From CG2-30-51-40 sp041753575 (GTDB lineage: Bacteria; Desulfobacterota; DSM-4660; Desulfatiglandales; Desulfatiglandaceae), in assembly GCA_041753575.1 (NCBI GenBank), contig JBGSUA010000099.1:9041-73040 (forward strand): DNA of 64,000 nucleotides, in the 5' to 3' direction. The notes below the pieces were generated by a model, which worked only from the letters and a program-made list of their open reading frames with translations, had not been told where the DNA came from and did not search any database. The first letter of the stretch is position 1; every line of letters begins with the position of its first letter. Below are positions 8,343 to 15,246 of this stretch, in pieces. The position numbers and the translations under genes were made by a program.

Positions 8343-8948
8343 ATGAAAGACAAAAACAGAAGACGATGGTTTCCCTTAGTAGATGCTCAACTGCAATTCA
8401 AATTTCTCGCCGTAATTTTGGGCTATGGAGCGACGCTTTTACTCGTAATCGGATGTGCTCTATTTTTTCCAGACTTTTTGCTGCTCACCGACGAGACAGC
8501 AGATCCTGTAACGAAAACCAAAGCGGCCGAGTTTATCCTCACCACGCATGCGAGGCTCTGGCTGCCTGTCATAATAGCGCTCCTATTGATAGGCATACAC
8601 TTTTTCAGGTCTTTTCATCGAGTGGTCGGTCCATTGTACCGGATTCGCTGGGCATACGAAAAGATCGGAGGAGGTGACTTGAGCATTATTGTACGACTCA
8701 GGACAAAGGACTTGCTCCCGCGGGAGGAAAAAGGACTTAACGATATGATTTGTGCCCTTGCGGAAAAGGTGCGAATGGTGAGGGAGTGTTCGGTACAGGT
8801 CTCCGCTTCTTTTGCAGAGATTGAAAGAGAAGTTGCAACCATGGCGGAAGGGAAGGATACCCAAAATAACAGGGATAGGTTGCTGGTGGAACACCGCCAC
8901 GCCATTAAATCTCTGACTGAGAAACTATCTGTTTTTACTCTGCAATGA
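8343..8948 (+). CDS. Two-span HAMP-domain membrane protein without output domain
   Basis: 201 residues from the ATG at 8343, preceded by AGGATG; an upstream TTG frame is less likely. Two membrane spans (FLAVILGYGATLLLVIGCAL and LWLPVIIALLLIGIHFF) enclose a short periplasmic loop. They are followed by a HAMP-like segment (VVGPLYRIRWAYEKIGGGDL through LRTKDLLPREEKGLNDM) and a C-terminal coiled coil. No kinase, cyclase or methyl-accepting domain follows, so it is a stand-alone HAMP protein that may relay a signal to a partner. Last of the four-gene cluster that starts with the pseudopilin. Confidence 0.75.
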   Translation: MKDKNRRRWFPLVDAQLQFKFLAVILGYGATLLLVIGCALFFPDFLLLTDETADPVTKTKAAEFILTTHARLWLPVIIALLLIGIHFFRSFHRVVGPLYRIRWAYEKIGGGDLSIIVRLRTKDLLPREEKGLNDMICALAEKVRMVRECSVQVSASFAEIEREVATMAEGKDTQNNRDRLLVEHRHAIKSLTEKLSVFTLQ

Positions 8949-9416
8949 CCGCATGTGACCAAAATTTTTCTTGTAGAGTTAAGAAGAACTAGTGCGTGGC
9001 GACTGGTAATTTTCTATCGTTCCATTCAAATACCAAGCTGCTTAGGGTGGTGCCTGCCGCAGGATAAGCCCTGAATCAATAGCTCCAAGGAAACAGACTG
9101 CTATTCTAAAAAGAAGATCAAACGCTATATCCTTATCTTCTAAGAACATTTTAACTCAATTACTCAAATCAGGTTTGCTGTAAAGATATAACGTACATAC
9201 GGCTCAGAAGGGGGGTTGCTAACCTGACGGTGGTTACAAACCGGCTCAGCCGCTATGCCCTTTAAGGTGATATCTCGATGACTATGGAAGAAACCTTTTG
9301 TGTCAGAGCACTTGAACAGGCTTAGAATTGTTATACTCACCTGTGGCTATCTAAAACAGATAAGGGAGGCAAGTAAACATGCGCATTTCCATTTGCAGCA
9401 AAACCCGCAGAGCCGT
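8949..9416. other. Intergenic, no feature found
   Basis: About 470 nt between convergent genes. The segment near 9200-9260 (GGCTCAG repeated at 9201 and 9244, with purine-rich runs) was examined as a possible structured RNA, but it did not match any class I could recall. Open frames here are antisense to, or extend over, the 9417-9776 gene and are not credible. Confidence 0.4.
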
Positions 9417-9776
9417 CTAGCCAATTGTCGAACCCTTGGCAATGATCTCTATCCAGGCCTCTTCTCCGAAGGCCTCGCACAGTTCTTTGGCAATGCTGTC
9501 CATATCCTCCTTCGTCTTTGCTTCAACCACAAGATCGTAATCATCGAGTATCTTCAGACGTCCGTGCCTTTTAACTATTTCCTCTGTAAGATGAACATCT
9601 GCGGTGACCCAGCCCTTCATCCTCGCAAGAAGTTCATTTCCCTTAAAACCGCGCTCTATGACAAGATCCACCCTCCTCTCCTTTGCCTCCCAGCCTACAA
9701 CGGCAAGCTTCTTCAGGACAGGCCGGACTGGATCATGCATAGCAGCACACTTAAACCAGAGTAACGCCCTTTCCAT
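9417..9776 (-). CDS. Conserved-looking hypothetical protein, 119 residues
   Basis: Soluble, highly charged protein (ERALLWFKCAAMHDPVRPVL, then RVDLVIERGFKGNELLARMK and KAKTKEDMDSIAKELCEAFG-like helices). An alpha/beta pattern and the absence of a signal peptide or membrane span suggest a cytoplasmic protein. AAGGAG lies six bases before the ATG and a plausible promoter lies further upstream, so it is a real gene. I do not recognise the family and assign no function. It is monocistronic, convergent with the HAMP cluster and divergent from the nitroreductase. Confidence 0.7.
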   Translation of the reverse strand: MERALLWFKCAAMHDPVRPVLKKLAVVGWEAKERRVDLVIERGFKGNELLARMKGWVTADVHLTEEIVKRHGRLKILDDYDLVVEAKTKEDMDSIAKELCEAFGEEAWIEIIAKGSTIG

Positions 9777-9811
9777 TTCATCTCCTTATTGACAGCAGGC
9801 TATAATTGTCA

Positions 9812-9840
9812 ACAATAGGATCTTAAAGGCGTTGCGTCAA
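9812..9840 (-). promoter_or_regulatory. Candidate promoter for the 119-residue hypothetical gene
   Basis: On the minus strand TTGACG (9840-9835) and TATTGT (9817-9812) are 17 nt apart, about 35 nt before the start codon. A second TTGACA in the same stretch gives an alternative but poorer pairing. Confidence 0.4.
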
Positions 9841-9842
9841 GA

Positions 9843-10044
9843 TTGATGAACTCGCCAGGAGCAGGAATTTGGCCGGCAAATGAAAAAACTTTTGATACAA
9901 GACGCGCGCCAATCTGGACCTGTCCTAAGGGTTGCGCGTCCAAGGGCAGCGCGAAAAATCCCGAGGAGAAAAGCGTAGAAAGGTCTTTGTTGCGACGTCG
10001 AAAGATACAGAGCGGCGCGGGGATGGAGTTTTTGTAAGGCCATC
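9843..10044. repeat. Dispersed intergenic element, copy 2
   Basis: About 202 bp, beginning TTGATGAACTCGCCAGGAGC and ending GATGGAGTTTTTGTAAGGCC plus ATC, the same end pattern and length as copy 1. Internally TTTGATACAAGACGCGCG (9891-9908) parallels CAGACACAAGGCGCACG of copy 3. TTGCGACGTCGAAAGATACAGAG (split here as TTGCGACG and AAAGATACAGAG) parallels the GCAACTACGAGGGATGCAG block of copy 1. It lies between divergent genes, so it could hold the nitroreductase promoter. Confidence 0.6.
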
Positions 10045-10101
10045 GGGTCTTAGAAGACCTGTACCCTTAAACCATGAGAACTTTTAAAGTGAGGATTGGA
10101 G

Positions 10102-10755
10102 ATGGATGTTTTATCAGCAATGAAGAGCCGGAAGAGTGCCCGAGCTTACCTCAAGAGGTCTGTTCCCAAGGAAGCAATAGAGGATATCATCAGACAGGCG
10201 GGCCTCGCCCCCTCTGCCATAAACCTGCAGCCCTGGGAATACACCGTGCTTTATGGAGAAGAGAAAGACCGTCTGGTAAGGCTCTTGCTGAAGACACACT
10301 CAGAACGCAAGGTCTCCTGCGGACCAGGAACATCCGGGAGACTCCCTGAAAGATTTGCCGCAAGAAGCCGCCTGGCCTCGCAGATGATGGAACCGGCCAT
10401 CGCAGAGATGGGTATTGCCTTTAACAGATTCATTGAAGAGGGGAGCTGTTCCTTTTATGGAGCGCCTGTAGCCGTCCTTGTCACCATAGAGAGGATATTT
10501 CCGAAGATACGCTATCTTGACCTGGGATTGAGCATAGCCTATCTCCTTCTTGCTGCTCAGGCCAAGGGGCTTTCAACCTGCCCCATAGGCCTCATCACTG
10601 CCTATGGGGAAGAAATTGCCGATGCGATCAGTCTTACCGACTCCAAAGAAGTGGTGCTCGGTATCGCCATGGGCTACGCAGATGAAGCAGCGCCTATAAA
10701 TTCGTGTAAGACAGGAAGGGCGCCGCGGGGAGAGATCCTCTACTGGTATGAGTAG
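10102..10755 (+). CDS. Nitroreductase-family flavoprotein
   Basis: 217 residues of the FMN-dependent nitroreductase family: VLSAMKSRKSARAYLKRSVP (the SRRS/R pattern binding FMN phosphate), IIRQAGLAPSAINLQPWEY, DLGLSIAYLLLAAQAKGL and a C-terminal VVLGIAMGYADE. Such enzymes reduce nitro, quinone or other electron-poor substrates with NAD(P)H, or act as ferredoxin-linked dehydrogenases in anaerobes; the substrate here is unknown. The ATG at 10102 follows GAGG and GGAG; a TTG two codons earlier is less likely. A Cys-rich stretch (HSERKVSCGPGTSG) around residue 70 is unusual for the family. Confidence 0.88.
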   Translation: MDVLSAMKSRKSARAYLKRSVPKEAIEDIIRQAGLAPSAINLQPWEYTVLYGEEKDRLVRLLLKTHSERKVSCGPGTSGRLPERFAARSRLASQMMEPAIAEMGIAFNRFIEEGSCSFYGAPVAVLVTIERIFPKIRYLDLGLSIAYLLLAAQAKGLSTCPIGLITAYGEEIADAISLTDSKEVVLGIAMGYADEAAPINSCKTGRAPRGEILYWYE

Positions 10756-10872
10756 GTCTTGCCGAAGGTTATATCCAGGCCCAATGTGATCGCCTATGGA
10801 AAAAGCGCGACTACTCAGGTAGAAAGAGTGCAGGAATGTGCCAGGCGAGACCATACCAAGCATAAATAGGGT

Positions 10873-10890
10873 GTCGGCTAACAGGCCGAC
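10873..10890. terminator. Short hairpin between convergent genes
   Basis: Perfect stem GTCGGC-N6-GCCGAC, immediately followed by the small palindrome AGGCT-AC-AGCCT (10891-10902). It sits between the ends of the nitroreductase and nikO genes, so it may terminate either. There is no T-run, so the call is weak. Confidence 0.35.
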
Positions 10891-10926
10891 AGGCTACAGC
10901 CTAAACATCTGAATAGTTACTAAGCA

Positions 10927-11661
10927 TTATCGCTCGTGATGATGCACGATATCTCCGGTCGGGTGAGCGTGGTAGTGACTGTGCAGAACTTTTGAATCGC
11001 CGTTATAAATAACTGCACCTCTCTGGATGCTGTATATCTCGAGCGTCGTCTTGACAAGAAAATCGTATTCATGTGAAACAATCAGGTAGGTTATGGGAAG
11101 TTCATTCAAGACCTCTATGATCCTTCCGCAGGTCCCGATATCGAGTCCGGTAGTCGGCTCATCGAGGAGCAGTAGTTCCGGCTTGCATGCGAGCACGGTC
11201 GCAAGGGACACTAGTTTTTTTTCACCTCCTGAGAGCCTGTGGGTAAGTCTATCCTCAAAGCCTTTCAGATTAAGCTTATCCAGGGTCTCAACGGCAAGTC
11301 TTCTTGCTTCGCTGGGAGTCTTTCCCTGGTTAAGGGGGCCGAAGGCCACGTCTTCAATGACTGTGGGGCTGAATAGCTGGTCATCGGCGTTCTGGAAAAC
11401 AAATCCAATCCGCCTCCTGGCCTCCACAAAATCCTTTTCTTTTGAAACGGTTTTGCCGAAGAGGCAGACATCCCCTGCCGACGGTTTCAGAAGACCCATC
11501 AATATATGGAGGAACGTGGTCTTTCCGCTTCCGTTATAGCCTATGAGACCCACCCGCTGTCCCTTAAGAAGAGTAAAGTCAAGACCATTGAGCACTGCGC
11601 GCCCGTCGCCGTAAGAAAAACCTATTCCCTTAAGCTGGATCAATGTATCACGATCATCCAT
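10927..11661 (-). CDS. nikO: Nickel/cobalt ECF transporter ATPase NikO
   Basis: ATP-binding subunit (A component) of a group I energy-coupling-factor metal importer, on the cytoplasmic face. Motifs: Walker A GYNGSGKTTF, Q-loop VFQNADDQLFSPT, signature LSGGEKKLVSLA, Walker B LLLLDEPTTGLD and switch His in LIVSHEYDF. The C-terminus ends HSHYHAHPTGDIVHHHER, a His-rich tail that could hold or sense the metal. At 244 residues it has the usual size. Last gene of the operon; its start overlaps the end of nikQ by 22 nt. Confidence 0.92.
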   Translation of the reverse strand: MDDRDTLIQLKGIGFSYGDGRAVLNGLDFTLLKGQRVGLIGYNGSGKTTFLHILMGLLKPSAGDVCLFGKTVSKEKDFVEARRRIGFVFQNADDQLFSPTVIEDVAFGPLNQGKTPSEARRLAVETLDKLNLKGFEDRLTHRLSGGEKKLVSLATVLACKPELLLLDEPTTGLDIGTCGRIIEVLNELPITYLIVSHEYDFLVKTTLEIYSIQRGAVIYNGDSKVLHSHYHAHPTGDIVHHHER

Positions 11662-12401
11662 TCCGACACTCCGATAGCGCAGACTCCAACCGCCATCGCC
11701 ACTGAAAAAAAGATATCTTCCAAGGACACTCTGTATTGATTAAGGCAATAGAACTTTCCCTCAAAACCGCGGCACTTCATAGCCTGATGGACCCTTTCGG
11801 CCCTGTCCCAGGAACGCACAAAAAGCATCCCGATAAGATAGGCATAGGTCCTGTAGGTATGAAGATTGGTCCGAGCCTTGAACCCTCTGGCCTTAAGCGC
11901 TCTAAGGAGCCTGTTGTATTCCTCTTCTATCACAAAGACGTAACGATAGGTCAGGAGCAGAAGTGTAACCACCTTCACAGGAAATCCAAGTCCCTGCATC
12001 GCATGGCCCGCGGTCGCAACAGGCATTGTCGCTACCAGAGCCAGAAAAGCAAGTAAGATGGCATTTGACTTGAGGGTGACAGCGGCTGCGTAGATGAAGC
12101 CCTCTCTCGTCGCGACAAGAGGTCCTATTTCAAATATCTGCTCCCCCTTGAAGGTGAAGGGCACTGCTATCCAAAAGAGAAGGATTATTGAGTTTACGAT
12201 GACCAGTCTTTTAAAAAGGGCCGTGACGTTCAGGCGGGCAAGGACTGTCATCACGATTGAAAAGGCCAGGGACAAGAGCATTGGAATCGGTCGAGAGATA
12301 AGGGCCAACGGTATGGAGTAGGTAAGCGCCGCCAGAATCCTCACCCTTGGGTCAAGCCTGTGTATCAGCGAATCCCCTGCGGCAAAGATCTCTTCTATCA
12401 C
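11640..12401 (-). CDS. nikQ: Nickel/cobalt ECF transporter transmembrane protein NikQ
   Basis: 253-residue T component that couples the ATPase to the substrate-binding membrane subunit. The start MIEEIFAAGDSLIHRLDPRV is the family opening, followed by about five spans. The ATPase-coupling region contains RALKARGFKAR and, further on, HQAMKCRGFEGKFYC, the two Ala-Arg-Gly-like signatures of EcfT/CbiQ proteins. It overlaps nikL by 4 nt (ATGA type) and nikO by 22 nt, so translation is coupled through the end of the operon. Confidence 0.92.
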   Translation of the reverse strand: MIEEIFAAGDSLIHRLDPRVRILAALTYSIPLALISRPIPMLLSLAFSIVMTVLARLNVTALFKRLVIVNSIILLFWIAVPFTFKGEQIFEIGPLVATREGFIYAAAVTLKSNAILLAFLALVATMPVATAGHAMQGLGFPVKVVTLLLLTYRYVFVIEEEYNRLLRALKARGFKARTNLHTYRTYAYLIGMLFVRSWDRAERVHQAMKCRGFEGKFYCLNQYRVSLEDIFFSVAMAVGVCAIGVSEWMIVIH

Positions 12402-13027
12402 GCCCGGCCTTCCTTGGAAACCTGTCTCTTCGATCTGAAATAGGCGGCAAGGCCCACCAGCCCGATTATGTAGCCGATACCTCCCATGATATCCCTCAAG
12501 GAAAAGTCCTTTTCCCTGGAATCAACCAAAATTGCCGTAAGAGGTCTGATCTTTTTTTCCACTGCCTCCTCCACCATCTTCCTTATCTCACCGGCATCAA
12601 TTGAAAGGCCTCCTTTCTGAGGGCTGGGCTCACCCTGCGCGGAAGCACGTTCTTCAGGGGCGGATGCCTCTTCCTGGTTAAGGCCGGCATTGTCCTCTCC
12701 CAAGATCCTCCATTCCCCCCTGTGGCCCTGCCCGGCCTCAACCGCGACCGTCAAGGCGCCCTCGGCAGGGATACTGAAGGCATAGGAGCCGCTTTCGTCA
12801 GTTTTCCCTTCATGGATTACCTTGCCATTTTCATCCATCACTCTGATCCCGCCGCCCATCACCTTTTTGCCACCGGCAAACTTAGCCTCCACCCTGATCA
12901 TGTCTCCGTCAACCCAGGCGAAGACATTAACCCTGTGCGCCAGACACTCTGCCTGCGATCCCAGGATAATCAAGGCGGCCATAAGGACAAACACCGCCGT
13001 AAAAAGAATAGTCCTCATCCTGTTCAC
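12398..13027 (-). CDS. nikL: Nickel transporter accessory protein NikL
   Basis: 209 residues: N-terminal signal anchor (LFTAVFVLMAALIILGSQ), then a small carboxypeptidase-regulatory-like beta domain starting HRVNVFAWVDGDMIRVEAKF. A low-complexity linker (about 120-150, EEASAPEERASAQGEPSPQ), a helical segment and a C-terminal span (MGGIGYIIGLVGLAAYF) follow. This matches NikL of NikMLQO-type importers, in which the processed N-terminal His of HRVNVF is thought to reach the metal in place of the CbiN/NikN subunit. Located between nikM and nikQ as expected. The exact mechanism is inferred from the family. Confidence 0.8.
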   Translation of the reverse strand: MNRMRTILFTAVFVLMAALIILGSQAECLAHRVNVFAWVDGDMIRVEAKFAGGKKVMGGGIRVMDENGKVIHEGKTDESGSYAFSIPAEGALTVAVEAGQGHRGEWRILGEDNAGLNQEEASAPEERASAQGEPSPQKGGLSIDAGEIRKMVEEAVEKKIRPLTAILVDSREKDFSLRDIMGGIGYIIGLVGLAAYFRSKRQVSKEGRA

Positions 13028-13093
13028 TTTCCACCTCTCTGTCTTTTTCCGCCGTTCCGTCCTCTGCCGCTCTGCCGCTCCGTCCTCTGAGCC

Positions 13094-13687
13094 TTAACCG
13101 AGGAGATCGGGTTTCACTTTAAGGAAAAAGGCCGCGCAAAATGCGGTCACGATGCCCTCGATAACCATCACAGGCAGGTTGGCAGCAAGGAGCATCCATG
13201 AGACCGTAAAAAAATCCTCCCTGGTAAAGACCAGTGCTGCCGCAACCAGTAAGGCGCTTAAAAGCACCGCCATAAAGCCGCAGACAAACCCTACCGCAAC
13301 GGCCCACTTCCCGCCTTTTCCTATAAGGGGTCTCAATGCGATATAACAGATAACTCCAGGCAGGGCCATGATAACCGTATTAACCCCCAGGGTTGTCATG
13401 CCTCCGAACTGAAAAAAGGCTGCTTGAAGAATAAGGGCCACTAAGATCGCCGGAAAGGCCCCCCAGCCGAGAATCAGCCCCACAATCCCGTTCAGCACCA
13501 GATGCGCGCTTGAAGGTCCGACCGGGACATGGATCAGGGAGGCCACAAAGAAACAGGCCGAGAGCATGCCGGCCCTCGCGATTCTGTCATAGTCAAGTCC
13601 CTTAAGTCCAATCCCTGTCCCGACAACGGCCAGAGCAGCGCCCGAAAAGAGCACAGGCCCCGAAAGCACTCCCTCTGATATATGCAC
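13094..13687 (-). CDS. nikM: Nickel/cobalt ECF substrate-binding membrane protein NikM
   Basis: 197-residue S component with about six or seven spans. It begins MHISEGVLSG; in this family the amino group, His2 and a second His chelate Ni2+ or Co2+. The conserved VPVGPSSAHLVLNGIVGLIL and FFQFGGMTTLGVNT are present. Ni over Co cannot be settled from NikM alone, but the neighbours NikK and NikL are the nickel-type partners. It follows the porin remnant by 43 nt and precedes nikL by 66 nt. Confidence 0.92.
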   Translation of the reverse strand: MHISEGVLSGPVLFSGAALAVVGTGIGLKGLDYDRIARAGMLSACFFVASLIHVPVGPSSAHLVLNGIVGLILGWGAFPAILVALILQAAFFQFGGMTTLGVNTVIMALPGVICYIALRPLIGKGGKWAVAVGFVCGFMAVLLSALLVAAALVFTREDFFTVSWMLLAANLPVMVIEGIVTAFCAAFFLKVKPDLLG

Positions 13688-13730
13688 CTAACCCCCCAAT
13701 CTGATAATATTATTCATTTGCTGCCATATC

Positions 13731-14159
13731 TCAAAACTCAACAGCAAGCTGGACCGTAAAAAGATCACGCATGTCGGAGACTGACCCTTCTGTGTTGAGG
13801 TTGTTATCCTCATACTTGCCGTGGAGATATTCGCCCGATAAGACCGTGTTTTCGAATATCTCGTAGCTCACACACAGACCGAACCGGCTCTTGGGATAAA
13901 GACCGAACATATCTCTTGAGCCCTCGTATTTTCCCGCAAGCTGGAGACGTTCAACGGGCCTGAAGGCAAGCTCGAAGTTCCATGCAGCGGGTCTGCTTTC
14001 CTGCGCGGTTCCGTCTCTGTCGAGGGCATAGTTCATCTCACCTGCCTCAAAACTGTCAAGTGCGGCGATGTATTCCACCCCGAAACTGAAGCAGTCATAT
14101 TCGATGCTATCATCATAGATCGCGGCATTGTTCGACTGCTTTTCTACCTGTTTTCCCAC
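13731..14159 (-). pseudogene. C-terminal remnant of an outer-membrane porin (LbtU-like)
   Basis: 142 residues with alternating beta-barrel strands (YDCFSFGVEYIAALDS, WNFELAFRPVERLQLAGKYE, FGLCVSYEIFENTVLSGEYL, LFTVQLAVEF) ending in Phe, the barrel-assembly signal. It resembles the last part of LbtU-type siderophore/metal porins, which are normally some 400 residues. There is no signal peptide, and its first codons overlap nikK by 16 nt, so the N-terminal two thirds are gone. A small expressed protein cannot be excluded, but without export it could not reach the outer membrane. It may mark a deletion that fused the operon. Confidence 0.6.
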
Positions 14160-14917
14160 TCCTTAAATTCAACCCAGATGACCGCGCCAAGTTCAACATT
14201 TTTTTCCTTTCCGTCCTTCATCATCTTTATCTCAGATGTGACCAGTCCGGCGAAGCCCCACCAACCTGGTCTTGGAACAGAGAACGTGAATATACCGTTT
14301 CCGTCTGCCTTGAGGCTCTGGGTAACCATGTATTCGGTTGGGGCGTGGGCCTTCTTGTCCTGATTGTAGTATTCCACCTCCACTGTCGCGTAGGAGACCG
14401 GTTTTCCGTCCACCTTTACTATCCCCTGGAAAAGGTTTCCCGCATAGAGTCCGAAAGGCCTGACCAGCGGAACGATCTCAGCTTTCAGGCCAATCTCTTT
14501 ATCCCAACCCTCCTCATCGCCGAAGGCGGCTGCAACCGTTTTCGTATAGTGGGCAATAAAAGAATCCTCAGCTTCCTCCCAGTAAGGCTCAGGCTCCACA
14601 TAAAAAACCATCGTGCCTGGCCTCTCGATCTTGTAGCTGGCCTCCCAGGCCTTACGCTCCATTACCTTTTTCTCCTTAAGGCTCTTGAGGAGATCTTTTT
14701 TGACTCCGCCTACCAAAACCCCGAATGCCTTAGGCCTTGCCATGTCCATGCCCACCATCTCCATGGGGTGTGAAAATGACATGGTAAGGTTCAATAGGTT
14801 TTTTTCTCCCTGCATGACCATTGAGTCGGATGGTATAACCATACCGAAGTGGGCAAAGGTCTTCCCTGTGACAAAAAATAGAATCAGGCAAGCAGAAACA
14901 ACGATAATCTTCTTCAT
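14144..14917 (-). CDS. nikK: Periplasmic metal-binding protein NikK (DUF4198)
   Basis: 257 residues with a cleavable signal peptide (MKKIIVVSACLILFFVTGKTFA) directly followed by HFGMVIPSDSMVMQGEKN. In this family the His at or near the mature N-terminus binds Ni2+/Co2+. The body is two beta domains, with the C-terminal one containing GIVKVDGKPVSYATVEVEYYN and FTFSVPRPGWWGFAGLVT. It is taken to be the periplasmic donor for NikM. First gene of the operon, with GGAGG before the ATG and its own promoter and leader upstream. Confidence 0.85.
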   Translation of the reverse strand: MKKIIVVSACLILFFVTGKTFAHFGMVIPSDSMVMQGEKNLLNLTMSFSHPMEMVGMDMARPKAFGVLVGGVKKDLLKSLKEKKVMERKAWEASYKIERPGTMVFYVEPEPYWEEAEDSFIAHYTKTVAAAFGDEEGWDKEIGLKAEIVPLVRPFGLYAGNLFQGIVKVDGKPVSYATVEVEYYNQDKKAHAPTEYMVTQSLKADGNGIFTFSVPRPGWWGFAGLVTSEIKMMKDGKEKNVELGAVIWVEFKEWENR

Positions 14918-14944
14918 TGTCCAAACCTCCTTTTCAAATGGATT

Positions 14945-15003
14945 AAAATAAAAAGGCCATGGAGGCCGGGCAGCCCTTCACGGGTTCCCAGGCCTTCATG
15001 GCC
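14945..15003 (-). terminator. Leader terminator hairpin of the nik operon
   Basis: On the minus strand GGCCATGAAGGCC (15003-14991) pairs with GGCCTCCATGGCC (14967-14955) with one mismatch, and is followed by TTTTTATTTT. This is a complete intrinsic terminator, yet it lies downstream of the operon promoter and 28 nt before the nikK start, so it is probably an attenuator. The loop contains GGGAACCCGTGAAGGGCTGC, which resembles the core of cobalamin aptamers. A second hairpin GCAGGC-AGGAA-GCCTGC (15054-15038) precedes it. The ligand is unknown. Confidence 0.65.
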
Positions 15004-15065
15004 CTGTTGCAAAAACAAAGAAAGCTGTATCTTGGCCGCAGGCTTCCTGCCTGCATTTGCACCCT

Positions 15066-15094
15066 TCTATAGATGGATCTTCAACGTTTGTCAA
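15066..15094 (-). promoter_or_regulatory. Promoter of the nik operon
   Basis: On the minus strand TTGACA (15094-15089) and TATAGA (15071-15066) are separated by 17 nt, an excellent sigma70-type match. Transcription would start near 15059, giving a leader of about 140 nt that contains both hairpins before nikK. Confidence 0.65.
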
Positions 15095-15103
15095 ACAAAA
15101 ATA

Positions 15104-15227
15104 TGATGAACTCTCCAAGAGTCCGAGTCTTGGCTATAAACTAAAAAGCTTCAGACACAAGGCGCACGGATATTTAGGACTGAGGCGCAGTCATACCTGC
15201 TCTGCGACGACGAGAGATGCAGCACAG
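15104..15227. repeat. Dispersed intergenic element, copy 3 (truncated)
   Basis: Begins TGATGAACTCTCCAAGAGTC and continues GGCTATAAACTAAAAAGCTT, then ACACAAGGCGCACGG and GACGACGAGAGATGCAGC, blocks shared with copies 1 and 2. The GATGGACTTTTT-type right end is missing; the sequence runs into the end of the glycosyltransferase gene. It lies 9 nt upstream of the -35 of the nik promoter. Confidence 0.6.
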
Positions 15228-15246
15228 GCCTGCTCCCTCTTATCTG

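Noticed and set aside
9181..9260. Possible c-di-GMP riboswitch near the HAMP cluster
   Set aside because: Purine-rich runs are present but the conserved GEMM core words are missing, and no gene lies correctly downstream.
9300..9764. 154-residue plus-strand ORF
   Set aside because: Antisense to the better supported minus-strand gene at 9417-9776.
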